Below the pieces are notes generated by a model. It ran no database searches. It saw only the letters and a program-made list of their open reading frames with translations, and was not told where the DNA came from. A program made the translations under genes and the position numbers. Below, piece by piece: positions 1 to 11,143 of a stretch of DNA of 64,000 bases (its first letter is position 1; each line of letters begins with the position of its first letter). Source of the DNA: Altererythrobacter sp. TH136 (lineage in GTDB: Bacteria > Pseudomonadota > Alphaproteobacteria > Sphingomonadales > Sphingomonadaceae); the NCBI RefSeq assembly GCF_007065885.1, contig NZ_CP041409.1:124001-188000 (forward strand). Direction: 5' to 3'.

Positions 1-131
<131 letters not shown>

Positions 132-147
132 CCTGGCGCTGGTAACA

Positions 148-216
148 GCCGGCGACTTAAAATCGTCGCTGGCAAACCCTACATGGGGGCTGGCTCACAC
201 CTGGTGAGCCGCCCCC
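148..216 (+). promoter_or_regulatory. two stem-loops in the rpsG-fusA gap
   Basis: The 106-base gap holds two hairpins. The first pairs 148-156 with 165-173 (9 pairs, one G-U). The second pairs 185-190 with 211-216 and 192-198 with 204-210, giving 13 pairs interrupted by one bulged T (191), with the 5-base loop ACCTG. No T-run follows, so they do not look like intrinsic terminators. The second ends 9 bases before the fusA Shine-Dalgarno sequence (GAGGA, 226-230). RNA processing, mRNA stabilisation or translational control are possible; the function is inferred. Confidence 0.55.
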
Positions 217-237
217 GCTACCCCCGAGGAACTCCCA

Positions 238-2331
<2,094 letters not shown>

Positions 2332-2351
2332 GAAAGGGTGAGCGTCTAGGG

Positions 2352-2377
2352 GCGGCACCCGATTCACCGGGTGCCGC
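2352..2377 (+). promoter_or_regulatory. stem-loop between fusA and tuf
   Basis: A perfect 10-base-pair stem (2352-2361 with 2368-2377) with loop ATTCAC lies in the 91-base fusA-tuf gap. It is not followed by a T-run, so readthrough into tuf is likely. It may set a processing site that lets tuf mRNA accumulate separately from fusA. That role is inferred. Confidence 0.5.
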
Positions 2378-2422
2378 AGCCTGCTTGGTGAAATTCATTT
2401 TCAGACAGAGGTTAAGGTCAAA

Positions 2423-3613
2423 ATGGCTAAGGAAAAATTCCAGCGGAACAAGCCGCACTGCAACATCGGCACCATCGGTCACGTTGACCACGGCAAGACC
2501 ACGCTGACCGCCGCGATCACCAAGGTCATGGCCGAAGTGTACGGCGGCACCGCGGTGGACTTCGCGAACATCGACAAGGCGCCTGAAGAGCGCGAGCGCG
2601 GCATCACCATCTCGACCGCACACGTCGAGTATGAGTCTGACGCACGCCATTACGCGCACGTCGATTGCCCGGGCCACGCCGACTACGTGAAGAACATGAT
2701 CACCGGTGCCGCCCAGATGGACGGCGCGATCCTGGTCGTGAACGCCGCCGACGGCCCGATGCCCCAGACCCGCGAGCACATCCTGCTCGCCCGTCAGGTC
2801 GGCGTGCCGGCGCTGGTTGTGTACATGAACAAGGTCGATCAGGTCGACGACGAGGAAATCCTCGAGCTCGTCGAACTGGAAGTGCGCGAGCTGCTGAGCT
2901 CGTACGACTTCGACGGTGACAACATTCCGATCATCAAGGGTTCGGCTCTGGCCGCTCTCGAAGGCCGCGATGACAACATCGGCAAGGATTCGGTCGTTGC
3001 GCTGATCAAGGCGGTCGACGAATTCATCCCGCAGCCCGACCGTCCGGTCGACAAGCCCTTCCTGATGCCGATCGAAGACGTGTTCTCGATCTCTGGCCGC
3101 GGCACCGTGGTGACCGGCCGCATCGAGACCGGCATCGTCAACGTGGGCGACGAAGTCGAGATCGTCGGCATCAAGGACCTCAAGAAGACGACCGTCACCG
3201 GCGTCGAGATGTTCCGCAAGCTGCTCGATCGCGGCGAGGCCGGCGACAACGTCGGTGCGCTGATCCGCGGCGTGGCGCGTGAGGAGGTCGAGCGCGGCCA
3301 GGTTCTCGCGAAGCCGGGTTCGGTCAAGCCGCACACCGATTTCGAAGCCGAAGTCTACGTGCTGTCGAAGGACGAAGGTGGGCGTCACACGCCGTTCTTC
3401 GCCAACTACCGCCCGCAGTTCTACTTCCGCACCACCGACGTGACCGGTGAAGTTGTCCTCCCCGAGGGCACCGAGATGGTCATGCCGGGCGACAACGTCA
3501 CGATCGGCGTCAAGCTGATCGCGCCGATCGCCATGGACGAAGGCCTGCGCTTCGCCATCCGCGAAGGCGGCCGGACCGTTGGCTCGGGCGTCGTTTCGAA
3601 GATCACCAAGTAA
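2423..3613 (+). CDS. tuf: elongation factor Tu
   Basis: A 396-residue EF-Tu that delivers aminoacyl-tRNA to the ribosomal A site. The G domain shows GHVDHGKTT (19-27), DCPGH (81-85) and NKVD (136-139), and beta-barrel domains II and III follow to the usual C-terminus ([13 protein letters not shown]). The ATG at 2423 has AAGG a few bases upstream. It is the last gene of the str group here and is closed by its own terminator at 3636. Some alphaproteobacteria carry a second tuf; this window shows only one. Confidence 0.99.
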   Translation: MAKEKFQRNKPHCNIGTIGHVDHGKTTLTAAITKVMAEVYGGTAVDFANIDKAPEERERGITISTAHVEYESDARHYAHVDCPGHADYVKNMITGAAQMDGAILVVNAADGPMPQTREHILLARQVGVPALVVYMNKVDQVDDEEILELVELEVRELLSSYDFDGDNIPIIKGSALAALEGRDDNIGKDSVVALIKAVDEFIPQPDRPVDKPFLMPIEDVFSISGRGTVVTGRIETGIVNVGDEVEIVGIKDLKKTTVTGVEMFRKLLDRGEAGDNVGALIRGVAREEVERGQVLAKPGSVKPHTDFEAEVYVLSKDEGGRHTPFFANYRPQFYFRTTDVTGEVVLPEGTEMVMPGDNVTIGVKLIAPIAMDEGLRFAIREGGRTVGSGVVSKITK

Positions 3614-3635
3614 GCTTGGCGATCTGCTCAGGTTC

Positions 3636-3667
3636 AGGCCCGGCGCTCTTCGGAGCGTCGGGCCTTT
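3636..3667 (+). terminator. rho-independent terminator after tuf
   Basis: AGGCCCGGCGCTC (3636-3648) pairs with GAGCGTCGGGCCT (3653-3665) through a stable TTCG tetraloop: 13 pairs with one G-U. Only a short T stretch follows, so termination may be partial. It separates the str group from the S10 group. Confidence 0.75.
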
Positions 3668-3737
3668 GCCGTTCTGGGGTCGCGAAGCCAGGTTGAACCT
3701 TTTGTGCGCCGAGTAAGCGTTTCTTCCACAAACAGGG

Positions 3738-3766
3738 TTGTCAGCCGGGGTCGCTATCCGTATAGG
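3738..3766 (+). promoter_or_regulatory. putative sigma70 promoter of the S10 group
   Basis: TTGTCA (3738-3743) and TATAGG (3761-3766) are separated by exactly 17 bases and lie just after the tuf terminator and upstream of rpsJ. The -35 box matches the consensus at 5 of 6 positions and the -10 box at 4 of 6. This is the only good promoter I see before the long ribosomal-protein run, so it probably drives rpsJ and the following genes. Confidence 0.55.
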
Positions 3767-3921
3767 CCCGCCACCGGCAGGGGATTCTTCTCTTGCTCAC
3801 GAAATTCAGGGAAGGCCGCCCGTTCCGGGAAACCGGATGAAGCGGGGCGCGCCTTTCTTTTTTGCGGGTTGCAAGCGGTAACGTCGGCGGCACGCTCAGG
3901 CTCTTTCGCATCGGTAGGGAC

Positions 3922-4233
3922 ATGGAAGCTCAGAATATCCGCATTCGCCTGAAGGCGTTCGATCACCGCGTGCTTGATCAGGCAACTGGCGAGATCGCCG
4001 AGACCGCCCGTCGTACGGGTGCGCTGATTCGGGGTCCCATTCCCATGCCGACGCGCAACGAAAAGTTCACCGTTCTTCGCGGCCCGCACATCGACAAGAA
4101 GTCGCGCGAGCAGTTCGAAGTCCGCACCTACAAGCGGCTGCTCGATATCGTGCAGCCGAACGCCCAGACCGTGGACGCGCTGATGAAGCTCGACCTTGCG
4201 GCCGGCGTGAACGTCGAGATCAAGCTGGCTTGA
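3922..4233 (+). CDS. rpsJ: 30S ribosomal protein S10
   Basis: A 103-residue S10, the usual length, beginning [21 protein letters not shown]10 binds 16S rRNA in the 30S head and also acts with NusB in antitermination. The frame is open 20 codons further upstream, but the ATG at 3922 matches the family start and has a purine-rich GGTAGGGA just upstream. First gene of the S10 group; a structured 190-base gap follows before rplC. Confidence 0.98.
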   Translation: MEAQNIRIRLKAFDHRVLDQATGEIAETARRTGALIRGPIPMPTRNEKFTVLRGPHIDKKSREQFEVRTYKRLLDIVQPNAQTVDALMKLDLAAGVNVEIKLA

Positions 4234-4310
4234 TTTCATCGCGGAGCTCCGGCTTCGCGGACTAGGGATACCTCCGGCCACGCCCTCGGGCACAGGGCCG
4301 GGTAAGCGTC

Positions 4311-4403
4311 CCCCGTCTCGCTTCCCTCGGGAAGCACTTTGGCCCGGACGGGGCGATGCATGATTTCCAGGGCCGAGCACGCACTCCGGATGGTCTGGAG
4401 TGC
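4311..4403 (+). promoter_or_regulatory. structured leader before rplC
   Basis: The 190-base rpsJ-rplC gap contains CCCCGTC (4311-4317) pairing perfectly with GACGGGG (4347-4353). These arms enclose a small hairpin, CTTCC-CTCG-GGAAG (4321-4334). A second perfect 7-pair hairpin (4381-4387 with 4397-4403) ends 20 bases before the rplC start, next to the Shine-Dalgarno AAGGAG. The layout would suit autogenous control of rplC and following genes, but no binding protein can be named from sequence. Confidence 0.5.
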
Positions 4404-4423
4404 CTCTGTAAGGAGAACGGATC

Positions 4424-5305
4424 ATGCGCTCAGGCGTGATCGCTAAGAAAGTCGGGATGACCCGCCTGTTCCAGGAAGACGGCCGCCACGTGCCCGTCAC
4501 CGTCCTGGCGCTTGAAGATTGCCAGGTCGTATCGCACCGCACCGCTGATCGTGACGGCTACTACGCCGTTCAGCTGGGCGCGGGCGAGGCCAAGCAGAAG
4601 AACGTCAACAAGCCGCAGCGCGAGGCGTTTGCCAAGGCCGAAGTCGGCCTGAAGATGCGCGTCGCCGAGTTCCGGGTTTCGGGCGAGGATGCCCTGATCC
4701 CGGTCGGCTCGACGATTTCGGCCGAGCACTTCATCGCCGGACAGAAGGTCGACATCACCGGCCACACGCAGGGCAAGGGCTTTGCCGGTGCGATGAAGCG
4801 CTGGGGCTTCGGCGGTATGCGCGCGACGCACGGCGTCTCGATCAGCCACCGTGCGCACGGTTCGACCGGCCAGCGTCAGGATCCGGGCAAGGTCTTCAAG
4901 AACAAGAAGATGGCGGGCCACATGGGCGACCGCCAGCGTACTCAGCAGAACCTCGAGGTCGTTCGCACGGACGCTGCCCGCGGGTTGATCTTCGTGAAGG
5001 GTTCGGTCCCTGGCACCAAGAACAGCTGGATGCTGGTCCGCGATGCGGTGAAGCTGACCGCGCCTGAAGGACTGCCGTTCCCCGGCGCCGTGCTCGACCG
5101 CAACGCCGCTCCTCAGCACGAGGAAGCGCCTGCCGGTCTGGTTGAAGCGGCTGCCGAGCACGAAGTGCACGATCAGGTCAGCCCCGAGCTGCAGGAGCAG
5201 CTCGCTGCCGAGCAGCAGGCAGGTGCGGGTGACGATGTCACTCCTGCCGTCGGCGACGCAACTTCCGAGAGCGGCAACGCCTCGGACGACAACAAGGAGG
5301 GCTGA
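4424..5305 (+). CDS. rplC: 50S ribosomal protein L3 with acidic C-terminal extension
   Basis: Residues 1 to about 220 are canonical L3, an early-assembly 23S rRNA binder near the peptidyl-transferase centre, with the conserved [20 protein letters not shown] stretch. The protein then continues to 293 residues, while most bacterial L3 proteins are about 205-245. The extra tail (about 227-293) is rich in Glu, Asp, Ala and Gln with almost no Lys or Arg, unusual for a ribosomal protein. The ATG at 4424 follows AAGGAG. It ends 3 bases before rplD. The tail reads as genuine coding sequence and leads straight to the rplD GTG start, so a frameshift is unlikely. Confidence 0.97.
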   Translation: MRSGVIAKKVGMTRLFQEDGRHVPVTVLALEDCQVVSHRTADRDGYYAVQLGAGEAKQKNVNKPQREAFAKAEVGLKMRVAEFRVSGEDALIPVGSTISAEHFIAGQKVDITGHTQGKGFAGAMKRWGFGGMRATHGVSISHRAHGSTGQRQDPGKVFKNKKMAGHMGDRQRTQQNLEVVRTDAARGLIFVKGSVPGTKNSWMLVRDAVKLTAPEGLPFPGAVLDRNAAPQHEEAPAGLVEAAAEHEVHDQVSPELQEQLAAEQQAGAGDDVTPAVGDATSESGNASDDNKEG

Positions 5306-5308
5306 TCC

Positions 5309-5932
5309 GTGAAGGTTACGGTCCAAAATCTCGACGGCGGCGCGGCCGGCGATCTCGAGCTGAACGATGCAGTGTTCGGCGTGGAGCCGCGGCAGGACAT
5401 CCTGCACCGCGTCATCACGTGGCAGCTGTGGAACCGGCGCGCGACCGCTCGTCCGACCCGCGAGCGCAGTGAAGTTTCGCGTACCGGCAAGAAATTCGGC
5501 CGTCAGAAGGGTGGCGGCACCGCCCGTCACGGCGATCGCGCGGCCCCGGTGTTCATCGGCGGCGGCAAGGCGCACGGTGCCCGCAAGCGGGATTTCAATA
5601 TCTCGCTGAACAAGAAGATCCGCGCGCTGGGCCTGCGCATGGCGCTGTCGAGCAAGGTCGAGAACGGCCTGGTCGTGGTCGACAACCTGGAACTGGCTGA
5701 GGCCAAGACGAAGGCGCTCAAGGGCCAGTTCGACAAGAACGGCTGGAGCGGCAAGGTGCTGGTGATCGACGGCGACGCCGGTGAAAGCTCGTTCGCTCGC
5801 GCCGCGGGCAACCTGCCGGGTGTGAACATTCTGCCGGCCGTGGGCGCGAACGTCTACGACATCCTGAAGCACGACACGCTGGTCCTCACCCGGTCGGCTG
5901 TCGAAAAGCTGGAGGCGCGTTTCAATGGCTAA
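5309..5932 (+). CDS. rplD: 50S ribosomal protein L4
   Basis: A 207-residue L4 that lines the peptide exit tunnel and in enterobacteria autoregulates the S10 operon. It starts at GTG (5309) with AAGGAGG a few bases upstream, overlapping the end of rplC. Conserved segments include [19 protein letters not shown] and the loop rich in Arg and Gly that reaches into the tunnel. The last codons overlap the start of rplW by 8 bases, so the two are probably translationally coupled. Confidence 0.98.
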   Translation: MKVTVQNLDGGAAGDLELNDAVFGVEPRQDILHRVITWQLWNRRATARPTRERSEVSRTGKKFGRQKGGGTARHGDRAAPVFIGGGKAHGARKRDFNISLNKKIRALGLRMALSSKVENGLVVVDNLELAEAKTKALKGQFDKNGWSGKVLVIDGDAGESSFARAAGNLPGVNILPAVGANVYDILKHDTLVLTRSAVEKLEARFNG

Positions 5933-6236
5933 GCAGCAGAAGCAGATCGATGCGCGTCACTATGACGTCATCCTCGCCCCTCACATCACCGAGAAGAGCA
6001 CGTTGCTGTCGGAGCACAACGGCGTGGTCTTCAAGGTCGCCAACGACGCCACCAAGCCGCAGATCAAGGAAGCGGTCGAGGCTCTGTTCGGAGTCAAGGT
6101 GCTGGGCGTGAACACCATCGTTGCCAAGGGCAAGACCAAGCGCTGGAAGGGCAAGCCCTACAGCCGCACGGACATGAAGAAGGCGATCGTGACCCTGGCT
6201 GACGGCGACTCCATCGACGTCACCAGCGGGATCTGA
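5925..6236 (+). CDS. rplW: 50S ribosomal protein L23
   Basis: A 103-residue L23, which sits at the tunnel exit and docks trigger factor and SRP. The sequence contains [17 protein letters not shown] near the start and the basic [18 protein letters not shown] loop. Its ATG at 5925 lies inside the end of rplD (8-base overlap). Ten bases separate it from rplB. Typical length and no anomalies. Confidence 0.98.
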   Translation: MAKQQKQIDARHYDVILAPHITEKSTLLSEHNGVVFKVANDATKPQIKEAVEALFGVKVLGVNTIVAKGKTKRWKGKPYSRTDMKKAIVTLADGDSIDVTSGI

Positions 6237-6246
6237 GGGCAGGAAC

Positions 6247-7083
6247 ATGGCACTTAAGAACTACAAGCCGACCAGCCCGGCCCGTCGCGGCCTGATCCTG
6301 GTCGACAAGTCTTCCCTGTGGAAGGGCAAGCCGGTCAAGGCGCTGGTCGAAGGCAAGCGCAAGACCGGTGGCCGGAACAACAAGGGTCACGTGACCAGCC
6401 GCGGCATCGCGGGCGGCCACAAGCAGAAGTACCGCTACGTCGACTTCAAGCGGCGCAAGTGGGACATGCCGGCCACCGTCGAGCGGCTCGAGTACGATCC
6501 CAACCGCACCGCATTCATCGCGCTGGTGAAGTACGAGGACGGCGAACTGGCCTACATCCTCGCGCCGCAGCGGCTCGCCGTCGGCGACAGCGTCGTCGCG
6601 GGCGAAAAGACTGACACGAAGCCGGGCAACGCGATGTTGCTGGGCACCATGCCGGTCGGCACCATCTGCCACAACGTGGAGATGAAGCCGGGCAAGGGTG
6701 GCCAGATCGCCCGTTCGGCTGGCACGTATGTGCAGGTCGTCGGCCGTGACCGCGGGATGGTGATCGTCCGTCTCAACAGCGGCGAGCAGCGCTACCTTCG
6801 CAGCGATTGCATGGGTACGGTTGGCGCGGTCTCGAACCCCGACAATCAGAACCAGAACTTCGCCAAGGCGGGTCGCAGCCGCTGGATGGGCAAGCGCCCG
6901 CTGACCCGCGGCGTTGCCAAGAACCCGGTCGACCACCCGCACGGTGGTGGTGAGGGCCGGACCTCGGGCGGCCGTCACCCGGTCACGCCGTGGGGCAAGC
7001 CGACCAAGGGTGCGCGCACCCGCCACAACAAGGCGACGGACAAGATGATCATCCGTTCGCGTCACGCCAAGAAGAAGAGGTAA
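6247..7083 (+). CDS. rplB: 50S ribosomal protein L2
   Basis: A 278-residue L2, the highly conserved 23S rRNA binder needed for subunit association and peptidyl transfer. The C-terminal motif [13 protein letters not shown], which includes the conserved His near the catalytic centre, is intact. The ATG at 6247 follows GGCAGGAAC. It lies between rplW and rpsS in standard S10 order. Confidence 0.99.
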   Translation: MALKNYKPTSPARRGLILVDKSSLWKGKPVKALVEGKRKTGGRNNKGHVTSRGIAGGHKQKYRYVDFKRRKWDMPATVERLEYDPNRTAFIALVKYEDGELAYILAPQRLAVGDSVVAGEKTDTKPGNAMLLGTMPVGTICHNVEMKPGKGGQIARSAGTYVQVVGRDRGMVIVRLNSGEQRYLRSDCMGTVGAVSNPDNQNQNFAKAGRSRWMGKRPLTRGVAKNPVDHPHGGGEGRTSGGRHPVTPWGKPTKGARTRHNKATDKMIIRSRHAKKKR

Positions 7084-7088
7084 TCGAG

Positions 7089-7364
7089 ATGGCTCGTTCC
7101 GTCTGGAAAGGTCCGTTCGTCGACCTCCACCTGCTGAAGAAGGCCGAGGACGCGCAGGAAAAGAATGCGCGCGGTGCGATCAAGACCTGGTCGCGTCGTT
7201 CGACGATCCTGCCGCAGTTCGTCGGTCTGACGTTCAGCGTCTACAACGGCCAGAAGTTCATTCCGGTCTCCGTCAACGAAGACATGGTCGGCCACAAGCT
7301 CGGTGAGTTCTCGCCCACGCGAAGCTTCCCCGGCCACGCCGCCGACAAGAAGGGCAAGCGCTGA
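7089..7364 (+). CDS. rpsS: 30S ribosomal protein S19
   Basis: A 91-residue S19 (start [20 protein letters not shown]) that pairs with S13 in the 30S head. The ATG at 7089 comes 5 bases after the rplB stop; the frame is open further upstream inside rplB, but family length and start favour 7089. The stop TGA shares one base with the rplV ATG (TGATG at 7362), which suggests coupled translation. Confidence 0.98.
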   Translation: MARSVWKGPFVDLHLLKKAEDAQEKNARGAIKTWSRRSTILPQFVGLTFSVYNGQKFIPVSVNEDMVGHKLGEFSPTRSFPGHAADKKGKR

Positions 7365-7741
7365 TGGGCAAGCAGAAAGCCCCCCGCCGCGTTGGCGACA
7401 ACGAGGCTTTGGCCGTCGGCACCACGATACGTGGCTCGGCGCAGAAGCTGAACCTCGTCGCCGCGCTGATCCGCGGCCGCAAGGCAGAGGACGCGCTGAA
7501 CATCCTCACCTTCTCCAAGAAGGCGATGGCACGCGACGCATCCAAGGTGCTCGCGAGCGCGATCGCCAACGCCGAGAACAACCACAACCTCGATGTCGAC
7601 GCGCTCGTCGTCGCCGAGGCGTCGGTCGGCAAGTCCGTTACCATGAAGCGCTTCCACACGCGTGGACGGGGCAAGAGCACCCGCATCCTGAAGCCGTTCA
7701 GCCGGCTGCGCATCGTGGTCCGTGAAAGCGAGGAGGCCTGA
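7364..7741 (+). CDS. rplV: 50S ribosomal protein L22
   Basis: A 125-residue L22 whose beta-hairpin lines the exit tunnel and shapes macrolide binding. The conserved C-terminal [20 protein letters not shown] is present. The ATG overlaps the rpsS stop by one base, and rpsC follows after 3 bases. Length and order are standard. Confidence 0.98.
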   Translation: MGKQKAPRRVGDNEALAVGTTIRGSAQKLNLVAALIRGRKAEDALNILTFSKKAMARDASKVLASAIANAENNHNLDVDALVVAEASVGKSVTMKRFHTRGRGKSTRILKPFSRLRIVVRESEEA

Positions 7742-7744
7742 TCC

Positions 7745-8449
7745 ATGGGTCATAAATCGAACCCCGTCGGCCTGCGCCTGCAGATCAACCGCACTTGGGA
7801 CAGCCGCTGGTACGCCGAAGGGCGCGACTATGCCAAGCTGCTCAGCGAGGACATCGAGATCCGCAAGTACATCGTCGACAGCCTGCCGCAGGCCGCGATC
7901 AGCAAGGTCGTGATCGAGCGTCCGGCCAAGCTGTGCCGCGTGTCGATCTATGCTGCCCGCCCAGGTGTGATCATCGGCAAGAAGGGCGCGGACATCGAGA
8001 AGCTGCGGGCCAAGCTCGCGACGATGACCAAGAGCGACGTGAAGCTCAACATCGTTGAGATCCGTAAGCCGGAGATCGACGCCAAGCTCGTGGCTCAGGG
8101 CATCGCCGACCAGCTGATCCGCCGGGTGGCGTTCCGCCGGGCGATGAAGCGCGCGATGCAGTCGGCCATGCGTCTTGGTGCCGAGGGCATCAAGGTGATG
8201 TGCGGCGGCCGTCTTGGCGGTGCCGAGATCGCCCGTGTCGAGCAGTACCGCGAAGGCCGCGTTCCGCTGCACACGCTCCGCGCCAACGTCGATTATGCCG
8301 ATGCCGAAGCGCTGACCGCTTACGGAATCATCGGCATCAAGGTGTGGATCTTCAAGGGTGAGATCCTCGGCCACGATCCGACCGCCCAGGACCGCCTGAT
8401 GATGGAGGCCCAGACTTCGGGCGTCCGTCCGGCCTCCGACCGGCGCTAA
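7745..8449 (+). CDS. rpsC: 30S ribosomal protein S3
   Basis: A 234-residue S3 that forms the mRNA entry channel with S4 and S5. It starts [20 protein letters not shown] and carries a KH RNA-binding domain with the loop [14 protein letters not shown] in the N-terminal half. The C-terminal domain ends with ...[18 protein letters not shown]. Typical alphaproteobacterial length; lies between rplV and rplP. Confidence 0.98.
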   Translation: MGHKSNPVGLRLQINRTWDSRWYAEGRDYAKLLSEDIEIRKYIVDSLPQAAISKVVIERPAKLCRVSIYAARPGVIIGKKGADIEKLRAKLATMTKSDVKLNIVEIRKPEIDAKLVAQGIADQLIRRVAFRRAMKRAMQSAMRLGAEGIKVMCGGRLGGAEIARVEQYREGRVPLHTLRANVDYADAEALTAYGIIGIKVWIFKGEILGHDPTAQDRLMMEAQTSGVRPASDRR

Positions 8450-8464
8450 GGTAGAGCAAGAACC

Positions 8465-8899
8465 ATGCTGCAACCGAAAAAGACCAAGTTCCGCAAGGCC
8501 TTCAAGGGCCGGATCAAGGGTGACGCCAAGGGCGGCACGAGCCTGAACTTCGGCTCGTACGGCCTCAAGGCGCTCGAGCCCGAGCGGGTCACCGCCCGCC
8601 AGATCGAGGCCGCCCGCCGGGCGATCACGCGCCACATCAAGCGCCAGGGGCGCTTGTGGATTCGCGTGTTCCCGGACGTGCCAGTGTCGAAGAAGCCTGC
8701 CGAGGTCCGTCAGGGCAAGGGCAAGGGTTCGGTCGAATACTGGGCCGCTCGCGTGAAGCCGGGCCGTGTGCTGTTCGAACTGGACGGCGTCCCCGGTCCG
8801 CTCGCTGCCGAGGCGTTCAGCCGCGCGGCGATGAAGCTGCCGATCAAGACCAAGGTTATCGCTCGTCTGGGCGACACCACCCACCTGGGAGCCGAATGA
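8465..8899 (+). CDS. rplP: 50S ribosomal protein L16
   Basis: A 144-residue L16 that sits near the A site and helps position tRNA. It begins [20 protein letters not shown] and contains [20 protein letters not shown] 15-base gap separates it from rpsC. Its stop overlaps the start region of rpmC (ATGATG at 8896-8901). Confidence 0.98.
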   Translation: MLQPKKTKFRKAFKGRIKGDAKGGTSLNFGSYGLKALEPERVTARQIEAARRAITRHIKRQGRLWIRVFPDVPVSKKPAEVRQGKGKGSVEYWAARVKPGRVLFELDGVPGPLAAEAFSRAAMKLPIKTKVIARLGDTTHLGAE

Positions 8900-9162
8900 T
8901 GGCCAAGAAACCCGCCGCCGCTGCCGGCAGCAAGGTCGAGGACATGCGCACCAAGACCGACGACCAGCTTTATGAGCAGCTGGTCGATCTGAAGCGCGAA
9001 GCCTTCAATCTGCGCTTCCAGTCTGCGACTAACCAGTTGGAGCGTCCCGCGCGCATCCGCGAAGTGCGCCGCGACATCGCGCGCATCAAGACGCTCCAGA
9101 ACGAGCGGTCTGCCAAGCTCGACCGCGGGCAGGGCGAGACCACTCGCTCGGCCGAAGCTTAA
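8899..9162 (+). CDS. rpmC: 50S ribosomal protein L29
   Basis: An 87-residue L29, which contacts L23 at the exit tunnel. It is recognised by the helical core [20 protein letters not shown] followed by [13 protein letters not shown]. Two ATG codons in tandem (8896 and 8899) overlap the rplP stop; either could be used, and 8899 forms a TGATG overlap. It is longer than many L29 proteins (about 65 residues) because of an Ala/Lys-rich N-terminus and a short polar tail. Confidence 0.95.
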   Translation: MAKKPAAAAGSKVEDMRTKTDDQLYEQLVDLKREAFNLRFQSATNQLERPARIREVRRDIARIKTLQNERSAKLDRGQGETTRSAEA

Positions 9163-9172
9163 GGAGGGCCCG

Positions 9173-9463
9173 ATGCCCAAGCGTATCCTCACCGGGACTG
9201 TCGTTTCCGACAAGACCGACAAGACCGTGACCGTGCTGGTCGAGCGCAAGGTGAAGCACCCGCTTTACGGCAAGATCATCCGTCGTTCGAAGAAGTACCA
9301 TGCTCACGATGAGGGCAACGAGTACCATCCGGGCGACGTCGTACGGATCGAAGAGACCCGTCCGATTTCCAAGACCAAGACCTGGGCCGTAAAGGACCGG
9401 GTCATCGCGGGTGGTGTGCAGGCGGTGGAAGCCGACCTCGACGTCGCTGAAGCCGGCAACTGA
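9173..9463 (+). CDS. rpsQ: 30S ribosomal protein S17
   Basis: A 96-residue S17, a primary 16S rRNA binder of the OB-fold type, with the signature [20 protein letters not shown] and [12 protein letters not shown]. The start ATG (9173) follows AAGGAGGGCCCG, a strong Shine-Dalgarno. It is slightly longer than the E. coli protein because of the C-terminal tail. It is the last gene of the S10 part; a gap with a hairpin precedes rplN. Confidence 0.98.
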   Translation: MPKRILTGTVVSDKTDKTVTVLVERKVKHPLYGKIIRRSKKYHAHDEGNEYHPGDVVRIEETRPISKTKTWAVKDRVIAGGVQAVEADLDVAEAGN

Positions 9464-9481
9464 GCCGAATTTTTTAGGAAC

Positions 9482-9500
9482 TGCCGGACTGGTTCCGGCA
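9482..9500 (+). promoter_or_regulatory. stem-loop before rplN (S10/spc junction)
   Basis: A perfect 7-pair hairpin, TGCCGGA-CTGGT-TCCGGCA, lies in the 62-base rpsQ-rplN gap. It follows a run of six T (9470-9475) and precedes the rplN Shine-Dalgarno (GAAGGAA). Because the T-run is upstream, it is not a forward terminator. It sits where the S10 and spc transcription groups meet in many bacteria. Its function is unknown. Confidence 0.45.
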
Positions 9501-9525
9501 AGCCGAACGAGAAGGAACCGGATCG

Positions 9526-9894
9526 ATGATCCAGATGCAATCCACGCTCGACGTCGCTGACAACAGCGGCGCCAAGCGCGTCCAGTGCATCAAGGTGCTG
9601 GGCGGATCGAAGCGCCGCACCGCTGGCGTGGGCGACGTGATCGTTGTCTCCGTCAAGGAGGCGCAGCCGCGCACCCGCGTGAAGAAGGGCGACGTTCACC
9701 GTGCGGTGATCGTGCGCACCCGCAAGGACGTGCGCCGCACCGACGGCAGCGTGATCCGCTTCGACAGCAATGCCGCGGTGCTCGTGAACAAGAACGAGGA
9801 GCCGATCGGCACGCGTATCTTCGGGCCGGTGGTCCGCGAACTGCGCGGCCGCGGCTTCATGAAGATCATCAGCCTTGCGCCGGAGGTGCTCTAA
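9526..9894 (+). CDS. rplN: 50S ribosomal protein L14
   Basis: A 122-residue L14, which forms part of intersubunit bridges with 16S rRNA and binds the silencing factor RsfS. It begins [20 protein letters not shown], the family signature, and ends IISLAPEVL. The ATG at 9526 has GAAGGAA upstream. Its stop shares a base with the rplX start (TAATG). Confidence 0.99.
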   Translation: MIQMQSTLDVADNSGAKRVQCIKVLGGSKRRTAGVGDVIVVSVKEAQPRTRVKKGDVHRAVIVRTRKDVRRTDGSVIRFDSNAAVLVNKNEEPIGTRIFGPVVRELRGRGFMKIISLAPEVL

Positions 9895-10214
9895 TGGCTT
9901 CCGCTAAGATCAAGAAAGGCGACCAGGTCGTCGTGCTTTCGGGCAAGGACAAGGGCCTCACCGGCACCGTCCAGGCCGTGATGCCGAAGGACAGCAAGGT
10001 TGTCGTCGATGGCGTCAACGTGTCTGCCCGTCACCGCAAGCCGAGCCAGCAGAACCCCCAGGGTGGTATCGATCGCAATCCTGCGCCGATGCATATCTCC
10101 AAGGTCGCACTGGCCGATCCCAAGGACGGCAAGCCGACCCGCGTCCGCTTCGAAACGAAGGACGGGCGCAAGGTCCGCGTTGCCGTCAAGTCCGGGGAGA
10201 CCATCGATGGTTGA
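9894..10214 (+). CDS. rplX: 50S ribosomal protein L24
   Basis: A 106-residue L24, an assembly initiator with a KOW motif ([20 protein letters not shown]). It continues with the conserved [17 protein letters not shown]. The ATG at 9894 overlaps the rplN stop by one base; the frame is also open upstream, inside rplN, but the family start is here. Its 3' end overlaps rplE by 8 bases. Confidence 0.98.
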   Translation: MASAKIKKGDQVVVLSGKDKGLTGTVQAVMPKDSKVVVDGVNVSARHRKPSQQNPQGGIDRNPAPMHISKVALADPKDGKPTRVRFETKDGRKVRVAVKSGETIDG

Positions 10215-10797
10215 TACCTACACCCCGCGTCTGAAGGCCAAGTACGAAGCCGAGATCGCCAAGGCGATGACGGACAAGTTCGGCTACAAGAACGCGATGG
10301 AAGTGCCCAAGCTCGAGAAGATCGTGCTGAACATGGGCGTGGGCGAAGCGAGCCAGGACAAGAAGAAGGTCCAGACCGCTGCCGAGGAAATGGCCCTGAT
10401 CGCCGGCCAGAAGCCGGTCATCACCAAGGCCAAGAAGTCGATTGCGCAGTTCAAGCTGCGCGAGGGCATGCCCATCGGGGCGAAGGTCACTCTTCGCCGT
10501 GAGCGGATGTACGAATTCCTCGATCGCCTCGTTACCGTGGCAATGCCGCGCATCCGCGACTTTCGCGGGCTGAACCCGAAGAGCTTCGACGGGCGCGGCA
10601 ACTATGCGATGGGCTTGAAAGAGCAGATCATCTTCCCGGAAATCTCGTACGACCGTATCGAGAAGGTCCGGGGCATGGATATCATCGTCACCACCACGGC
10701 GAAGACCGATGACGAGGCGCGCGAGTTGCTGCGCCTGTTCGGTTTCCCGTTCCCGCGCGAAGAAGCCGCTGCTGAAGAGCAGCAGGCTGCCGCGTGA
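10207..10797 (+). CDS. rplE: 50S ribosomal protein L5
   Basis: A 196-residue L5 that binds 5S rRNA and contacts the P-site tRNA. Conserved segments are [16 protein letters not shown] and [19 protein letters not shown]. The ATG at 10207 lies within the end of rplX (8-base overlap), which implies coupling. A short Ala/Glu/Gln-rich tail extends past the usual end (...[12 protein letters not shown]). Confidence 0.98.
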   Translation: MVDTYTPRLKAKYEAEIAKAMTDKFGYKNAMEVPKLEKIVLNMGVGEASQDKKKVQTAAEEMALIAGQKPVITKAKKSIAQFKLREGMPIGAKVTLRRERMYEFLDRLVTVAMPRIRDFRGLNPKSFDGRGNYAMGLKEQIIFPEISYDRIEKVRGMDIIVTTTAKTDDEARELLRLFGFPFPREEAAAEEQQAAA

Positions 10798-10826
10798 CCC
10801 TGATCTAAGGAAGAGAGCTTAAGTCC

Positions 10827-11132
10827 ATGGCGAAACTGAGTTCCATCAACAAGAACGAGCGGCGCAAGAAGCTCGTGAAGAAGTATGCCGGCAAGTACGC
10901 GCGGCTGAAGGCGATTGCCGACGACCAGTCGCTCGACGACGGCGAGCGCCTGATGGCTCGCCTGAAGCTGGCGGAAATCCCGCGCAACGCAAACCCCACC
11001 CGGGTGCGCAACCGTTGTTCCACGACCGGGCGTCCTCGCGGCGTCTATCGCAAGTTCGGCCTCAACCGCATCGAACTGCGCGACCTCGGCAACAAGGGCC
11101 TGATCCCAGGCCTGACCAAGTCGAGCTGGTGA
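10827..11132 (+). CDS. rpsN: 30S ribosomal protein S14
   Basis: A 101-residue S14 of the longer, zinc-free type; the CxxC pairs of the short zinc form are absent. It ends with the conserved [20 protein letters not shown]. It binds 16S rRNA in the 30S head. The 29-base gap from rplE holds AAGGAAGAGAG as the ribosome-binding region. Confidence 0.98.
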   Translation: MAKLSSINKNERRKKLVKKYAGKYARLKAIADDQSLDDGERLMARLKLAEIPRNANPTRVRNRCSTTGRPRGVYRKFGLNRIELRDLGNKGLIPGLTKSSW

Positions 11133-11143
11133 GGATCTAGAAG

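Larger units (their letters stand above)
3614..3921 (+). other. gap between tuf and rpsJ (str / S10 boundary)
   Basis: A 308-base stretch with no convincing gene. It holds the tuf terminator (3636-3667), a sigma70-like promoter (3738-3766) and about 155 bases of untranslated leader before rpsJ. Short open frames here on both strands have no Shine-Dalgarno and no recognisable protein. A T-rich patch (3854-3863) and a TTGCAA (3869-3874) lie in the leader. I see no clear equivalent of the enterobacterial L4-binding leader. Confidence 0.7.

Noticed and set aside
4430-5872. 480-codon open frame antisense to rplC-rplD
   Set aside because: It spans two certain ribosomal genes on the other strand; a third-position GC effect, not a gene.
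7241-8884. 547-codon open frame antisense to rpsS-rplP
   Set aside because: It crosses four genes of certain identity; composition is typical of antisense shadow.
9470-9475. T-run after rpsQ as a terminator
   Set aside because: The run precedes rather than follows the hairpin, so it does not form a forward rho-independent terminator.
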